The notes below the pieces were generated by a model. The model was given only the letters and a program-made list of their open reading frames with translations. It was not told the origin of the DNA and searched no databases. The position numbers and the translations under genes were made by a program. Below are positions 60,021 through 64,000 of a stretch of DNA of 64,000 bases, piece after piece. Each line of letters begins with the position of its first letter. Position 1 is the stretch's first letter. Origin of the DNA: Alentia gelatinosa (Eukaryota > Annelida > Polychaeta > Phyllodocida > Polynoidae); NCBI GenBank assembly GCA_950022655.1, contig OX465584.1:7097124-7161123 (forward strand), in the 5' to 3' direction.

Positions 60021-60277
60021 CACAGATGATACACATTAAACGAAACCTTATACGCGTAGGAAATCTAGCTGATGAACCACACAATCAACAAACCCTTGAT
60101 ATTCTTCCGTCTACGACTTTGACCAAAATTTGTTGGTTTCTTCTATGTGTGTACAGATGATACACATTCAAAGAAACCCTCACATGTGTAATATATCTGG
60201 CTGATCAAACCAAATATTGATACTCCCCAGTCTCTACATCATGTTAAATGACATGGTTTCTCCTCTGACTCTAACAG

Positions 60278-60559
60278 AGTATGCTCCAACATATGCACCA
60301 CCGCCTGCAGGATCTCCAAGTGACTTCTTGCTCGTAGACGGGCTTTCTGAGGCCTCCTCAGACGATACGCTCCGGTCACTATGGTCCACTGCCCCTCTGG
60401 GCATTATCAAAGGACCTCCTGGCCTTAAGGGAGGCGCCTTCACCGTAGAAGGTCCTAAAGGTAGCGGATTCCCCAAAATCCAAGTGGGTCAACCCTTCAA
60501 CCTTGACCTTGGAAAGATTGCCGCCACTTCTAGAGCACAGCAGCCCTTCACGACCACAG
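60278..60559 (+). CDS. VCL: Vinculin exon 16: extended linker
   Basis: 282 nt, phase 1 in and phase 1 out, 94 codons. It begins EYAPTYAPPPAGSPS, continuing the linker after LHIS as human LRLTDELAPPKPP does. It then runs into a segment without recognisable vertebrate counterpart: SLWSTAPLGIIKGPPGLKG, FTVEGPKGSGFPKIQVGQPF, NLDLGKIAATSRAQ. The acceptor is taacag and the donor gtactt. Third-position bases are less GC-rich than in exons 1-15, as expected for a disordered linker under weak constraint. Being a multiple of three with equal phases, it could be skipped without a frame change. I infer its coding status from frame continuity. Confidence 0.78.
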
Positions 60560-60562
60560 GTA

Positions 60563-60762
60563 CTTGTAACGGGCATTGTGATTGGTTCTCCAGAATAACA
60601 ACCTGTCACGGGTAATGTGATTGGCTCGCGGGCGTTCGCGTGACAGGGCGTGCAGTGTTCTGTAACAGGCCATGCGGTTGGGTTATGTTCCTATGTAACC
60701 GGCGATGCTATTGGTTAAGAAGACCCTGTGAATGTAACAGGTCGTTTCATTGGTTGATTCAG
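60563..60762. repeat. Degenerate ~40-bp repeat with ATTGG, after exon 16 donor
   Basis: Five units starting TGTAAC(A/G)GG(C/T) and containing GATTGGTT or a variant, at about 60565, 60603, 60660, 60694 and 60735. Each ATTGG is an inverted CCAAT. Confidence 0.7.
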
Positions 60763-61064
60763 CCCTCCACTGAGTGAGGTTGCATTATGTCTTCTGTTCC
60801 TGTTTTTCCTTGTTGATTCTCCTGCATTCTCTTCTAAGACTCCCAGGTGAAGACCATCAGAGGATTAAATCCTTTCGATCCTCACCTTTTTGAAGTAATC
60901 CTGAATGTTTCATGGTTTTTAAAGTTGGTATCGTTGTACGATACTGTCTAAATACCTCTGCGTTGATATAACATAAACAATCTTACAGGTTGGTTGATCT
61001 TTCTTCCAGTGACTTGCCTAATTCCCTTTATACATAATAGACTGCAGCTGGCATGTCGTGTTCT

Positions 61065-61382
61065 AACAAGGAAGGTTAGCTCAGTGGTAAAGAGCACTGG
61101 ACGCGTAATCCCAAGGTTGTCGGACTTTGTCGGTTTGAGTCCCGCTGCAGCCACTTTTCTTCTTCAACCCCAGCAGTGGTAGATTTACTGCAATGTCAAA
61201 AGGCCAATCCTTCTCATACCATGTCTATGTGGTGTGGGTAGTCAAAGAACTCTCACCTCAGTAAATATGTAGGGGTGAGATTTCTACCGAAATTCATCTT
61301 ATAGAATCAGTCAAATCTTAAGTAAGTCAAATAGAAAATATTGGATGTTAAACTACCCAAATAAACAAACAAACAAGGAAGG
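61065..61382 (+). mobile_element. tRNA-headed SINE, full length
   Basis: Head from GGTTAGCTCAGTGGTAAAG through a B-box-like GGTTTGAGTCC, full body and a CAAACAAACAAAC tail. AACAAGGAAGG occurs at both ends (61065 and about 61372), consistent with a target-site duplication, though it overlaps the tail. Confidence 0.8.
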
Positions 61383-62815
61383 TCCCTCAAGTGACAAATA
61401 GGCAGACTAAGGCAGCATTACTGAAACCGCCATTTCGCTGCAAGACTTGTAGGTTACGTAAAGTGTCAAATGAATACAACTTTACCCCTGATTCAAGTGC
61501 AACTAAATGCCAATGGATAACAGCTTCATGTAGTTATTCATGCAAAAAAAAGAAAAAAAGTTTAATCATAAATGTTAGAAGATCGCAACAGTTGAAATGG
61601 TTATCATGGTCAAACAAAGTGTAATTCTTAGATGTGAATTAATGAGATTTGGCTATAACACCTCCTAGTAAGCCAGATGCTATCTTGATAACGACAACTT
61701 CCTGTCACTTTTGAACCAATTTGCTACGCAATCTCCAGGTGACGATTATTATCTATGTAACAACAGAAGCTACCACCATGGGAACGGCGTTGCCGTGTTC
61801 TCACTCTCCAACACAGTGCAGTGTTGGGGCATTGTTCACCAAGCATATTTCTTGATGGGAATCTGTTAAATCTAACAGATCTAATGGGGAAAGGGCAAGG
61901 TTTCATCCGATTCAGACTCATCAGGCTTTGTAATCAATTTGGTTAGGTCAAGATATATAATGTTATCACTTTTCGGGGATGAGGTGGTTCACCTCGACCC
62001 ATCCCAATTCATCGAAATTGAAAAGGCATTAAAATAAAAAGAAAAATTTACTTAAAATCTCAAAATCTTTGAATTTCCACTGCTCTGTTTGAATTGTTGT
62101 TGATAGATCAGTTTCTCATATTATTAGTTGATTAATCCTTCCTCTTGTGTGCCAACTGAATAGTTCTAGCATGGCATTTTACTTCTAAGGCATGGTAAAC
62201 ATTATTAATCAAGAAATCTTTGTACTTTATTTAGCCATTTGATAATTAGTTTTTAAATCTTATTGACATTTACATATGAAAAATAGAATTTGTTTTATAG
62301 AAAGCTTTTCTTGTTTTAATTTGCTGACTGACAATGTTCTTCAATTGTATCATAACTCGCTTATTATAATTTTTAGATTTAATAAGCTTTATATGTTTGA
62401 TAGGATTCTGCACCTGGTTTTATTTATTTGTTTTAGTAATGTATTTGATATCAATGCTACCCTATGTTCCCCATCCTTTTCGCCTTTTATTTTGCTTCAT
62501 TAAGGTAGAACAACCACCCTGTACCAAAACATTTGATGAAATCCAATGTTGTTGAATGTGAATAGAATAGATAATTATTATAGTTTTGTTTACAATACCA
62601 AAGCAGGAGGTTAAAATTTTTTATTGGAGTCAAGTAGTATTCCTAAATACTTCAAATAATTGTTTCAATTTTTTAAATTTTAATTCTTGTTTAGATAATA
62701 ACATTTTTTCTTTATAATTTATTTTACTATATCAAAGCATGATGTAAATGATGCAGCTTTAAATAACGAATACTCACTCAGCCCACAAATTTAAATTTTA
62801 TTTTCCTATACTCAC

Positions 62816-63078
62816 AGCAAGAGTTGTCGTAGGGCCAGAAAACCAAATGTTCTTGCCGCCAACCTCCCCGGTTGCGGACTCACCACGAGGTAGTAAACGG
62901 TTTAGAGCTATCACCCGATCACCCTGTTGGTGATGGTGATGCCTCCCCAATTTACACTCTCCCAGCAGATCTTTCGCAGTGTTAGCGCTAATCTCTGCCT
63001 CAACCCAATGACTGGTTTCCCGGGTACCTGCTAACGACAGGGGGAACCAGGCAATATTTGAGATTAAAAACAAGGCAT
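62816..63078 (-). CDS. Possible minus-strand exon, unidentified
   Basis: On the minus strand TTTTAACAG at 63087-63079 is followed by 263 nt that are open (phase 2 in, 87 codons, phase 0 out) and then GTGAGTATAG, a strong donor. The peptide includes GTRETSHWVEAEISANTAKD, GRHHHHQQGDRVIALNRLLP and GEVGGKNIWFSGPTTT. It is more GC-rich than its AT-rich surroundings. I recognise no family. It could be an exon of a gene nested in or opposite vinculin, or part of an old mobile element. Confidence 0.3.
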
Positions 63079-64000
63079 CTGTTAAAAGTTATGAAACTCA
63101 AACAACTCATATATTATGAGTTAGGAAGTATAGGAATTGCTAAATGAGCTTCACAGACAGGGGGCTGTTTGTTTTTCAGCTCTAAACAACTTTATAATGT
63201 GAATCCACATTTGATTAGACTGCCCCTTCAAGTAAGCACATGTGACATGTTGACAAACTAAACCTTTCAACACATGAGGAGCGTTTCACTGAAGAAAGTA
63301 ATCCCTATGACTATGATTTGATATAACAAATAACAGAAACGAGTGTATATCATTTACCATATAAATATGTGCATCTCTATTTACAAGTAAACCACAAAAT
63401 AATCCCAAAAGTGCTAAGAATTTAGGATATTCTACAAACTGGCGTATGGGCCAGATTTGGGCCCATACAGGCAGGTTGGGGCAGAGATATAAGCAGCCGC
63501 AGGAAGTAGAGCGCAGGATCTCTGCTAGGAGAGTGCCCCACTTATTCAACCCCACTATTACCAAAGCACCAATTTTATGTACAATGCCCCAGTTCGGTTT
63601 CAAAGGGAATTCATGTAAGCGAAATTGTATGTGACAGTGGTCACAGTTTTGAACCTCCCTTGGATTATCTACACTGCCCTTGCTCAACTTCTCATTGGTT
63701 AGCAGGCATAACCAAATATCCACTCACTGACTTTTATTGCTAGAGACAAATTCTGTAGCAATCTCTTCTTGCGATGACTCTTTTACACGCGTTATGTTTG
63801 CAAAATATCGTTTCGTAGAAATCTTGCTTTCTACTAGCGTATTGTGATGGTTCATTAGAAAGACTTCGGTTTATGTTAAACGTTGAGCATGATATTTCAG
63901 CATATATCAATCTATATCTAGCTACGTCCTAATTGATATATTTCATTTTACACATTATCAGTCGAATAGCTAAAGTAAGTGATAATCTTAACAATTAAAA

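Larger units (their letters stand above)
20832..60559 (+). other. VCL: Vinculin gene, partial (16 internal coding exons)
   Basis: Vinculin is a cytoplasmic adaptor at integrin adhesions and cadherin junctions; its head binds talin or alpha-catenin and its tail binds F-actin. Sixteen exons align in order with vertebrate vinculin. Exon ends: 20832-20939, 30276-30447, 31956-32101, 33301-33469, 37127-37281, 38298-38370, 43513-43661, 47736-47928, 49299-49444, 50290-50452, 51308-51459, 52533-52710, 55329-55526, 56843-56934, 58652-58745, 60278-60559. All junctions are GT/AG, phases alternate 0/1 consistently, and the joined frame has no stop over 2,470 nt. The start codon exon and the tail domain are not visible. 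Only two ~112-residue repeats are encoded. Exons are GC-rich against AT-rich introns. Alpha-catenin is excluded by the repeat region and by close match to vinculin D1. Exon boundaries are read by eye; no transcript was available. Confidence 0.95.
60763..64000. other. Vinculin intron 16 and beyond; no tail exon found
   Basis: Searched for the tail domain by eye in all + frames without success. 61400-62800 is strongly AT-rich and featureless. 63445-63635 is a GC-richer island open on both strands (+ strand QPQEVERRISARRVPHLFNP) with no recognisable family. Confidence 0.5.

Overview
The window is a slice of an invertebrate nuclear genome that is intron-rich and packed with repeats. It carries one confidently recognised gene, vinculin, on the + strand. 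I can place 16 consecutive internal coding exons between 20832 and 60559. They total 2,470 nt, stay in one frame across every GT/AG junction, and encode about 823 residues: the head domain from roughly human residue 20 through the proline-rich linker. The first coding exon (start codon and about 19 residues) and the actin-binding tail are not seen and should lie upstream and downstream. The protein has two of the internal ~112-residue repeats, where vertebrates have three, as reported for other invertebrate vinculins. Together with the SINE types and repeat load this suggests a marine invertebrate, most likely a mollusc or other lophotrochozoan. The species cannot be fixed from sequence alone.

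Layout. 1-20831: no exon recognised; foldback (palindromic) elements, Tigger-like MITEs, a LINE remnant, SINEs and four tandem arrays. 20832-60559: vinculin exons 1-16 (my numbering) with introns of 0.8 to 9.3 kb. 60560-64000: start of the next vinculin intron, with one SINE and a possible minus-strand exon of unknown identity.

The introns are the unusual part. (i) Minisatellites of 22-60 bp units sit next to vinculin splice sites at several exons. (ii) Exons 8 and 10 each have a partial copy of their 5' end, acceptor included, 540 and 449 bp upstream, each next to foldback-element sequence. (iii) Many foldback elements of different families share a GGCGAAGCC-type turn, and within one family the arms of a copy match each other better than they match arms of other copies. 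(iv) Several arrays look like amplified ends of nearby inverted-repeat elements.

The longest open reading frames in the window (about 463, 471, 354 and 482 codons) are products of tandem arrays and I do not treat them as genes. No rRNA, CRISPR array or convincing functional tRNA gene was seen; tRNA-like sequences are SINE heads. All repeat-family names are by eye.
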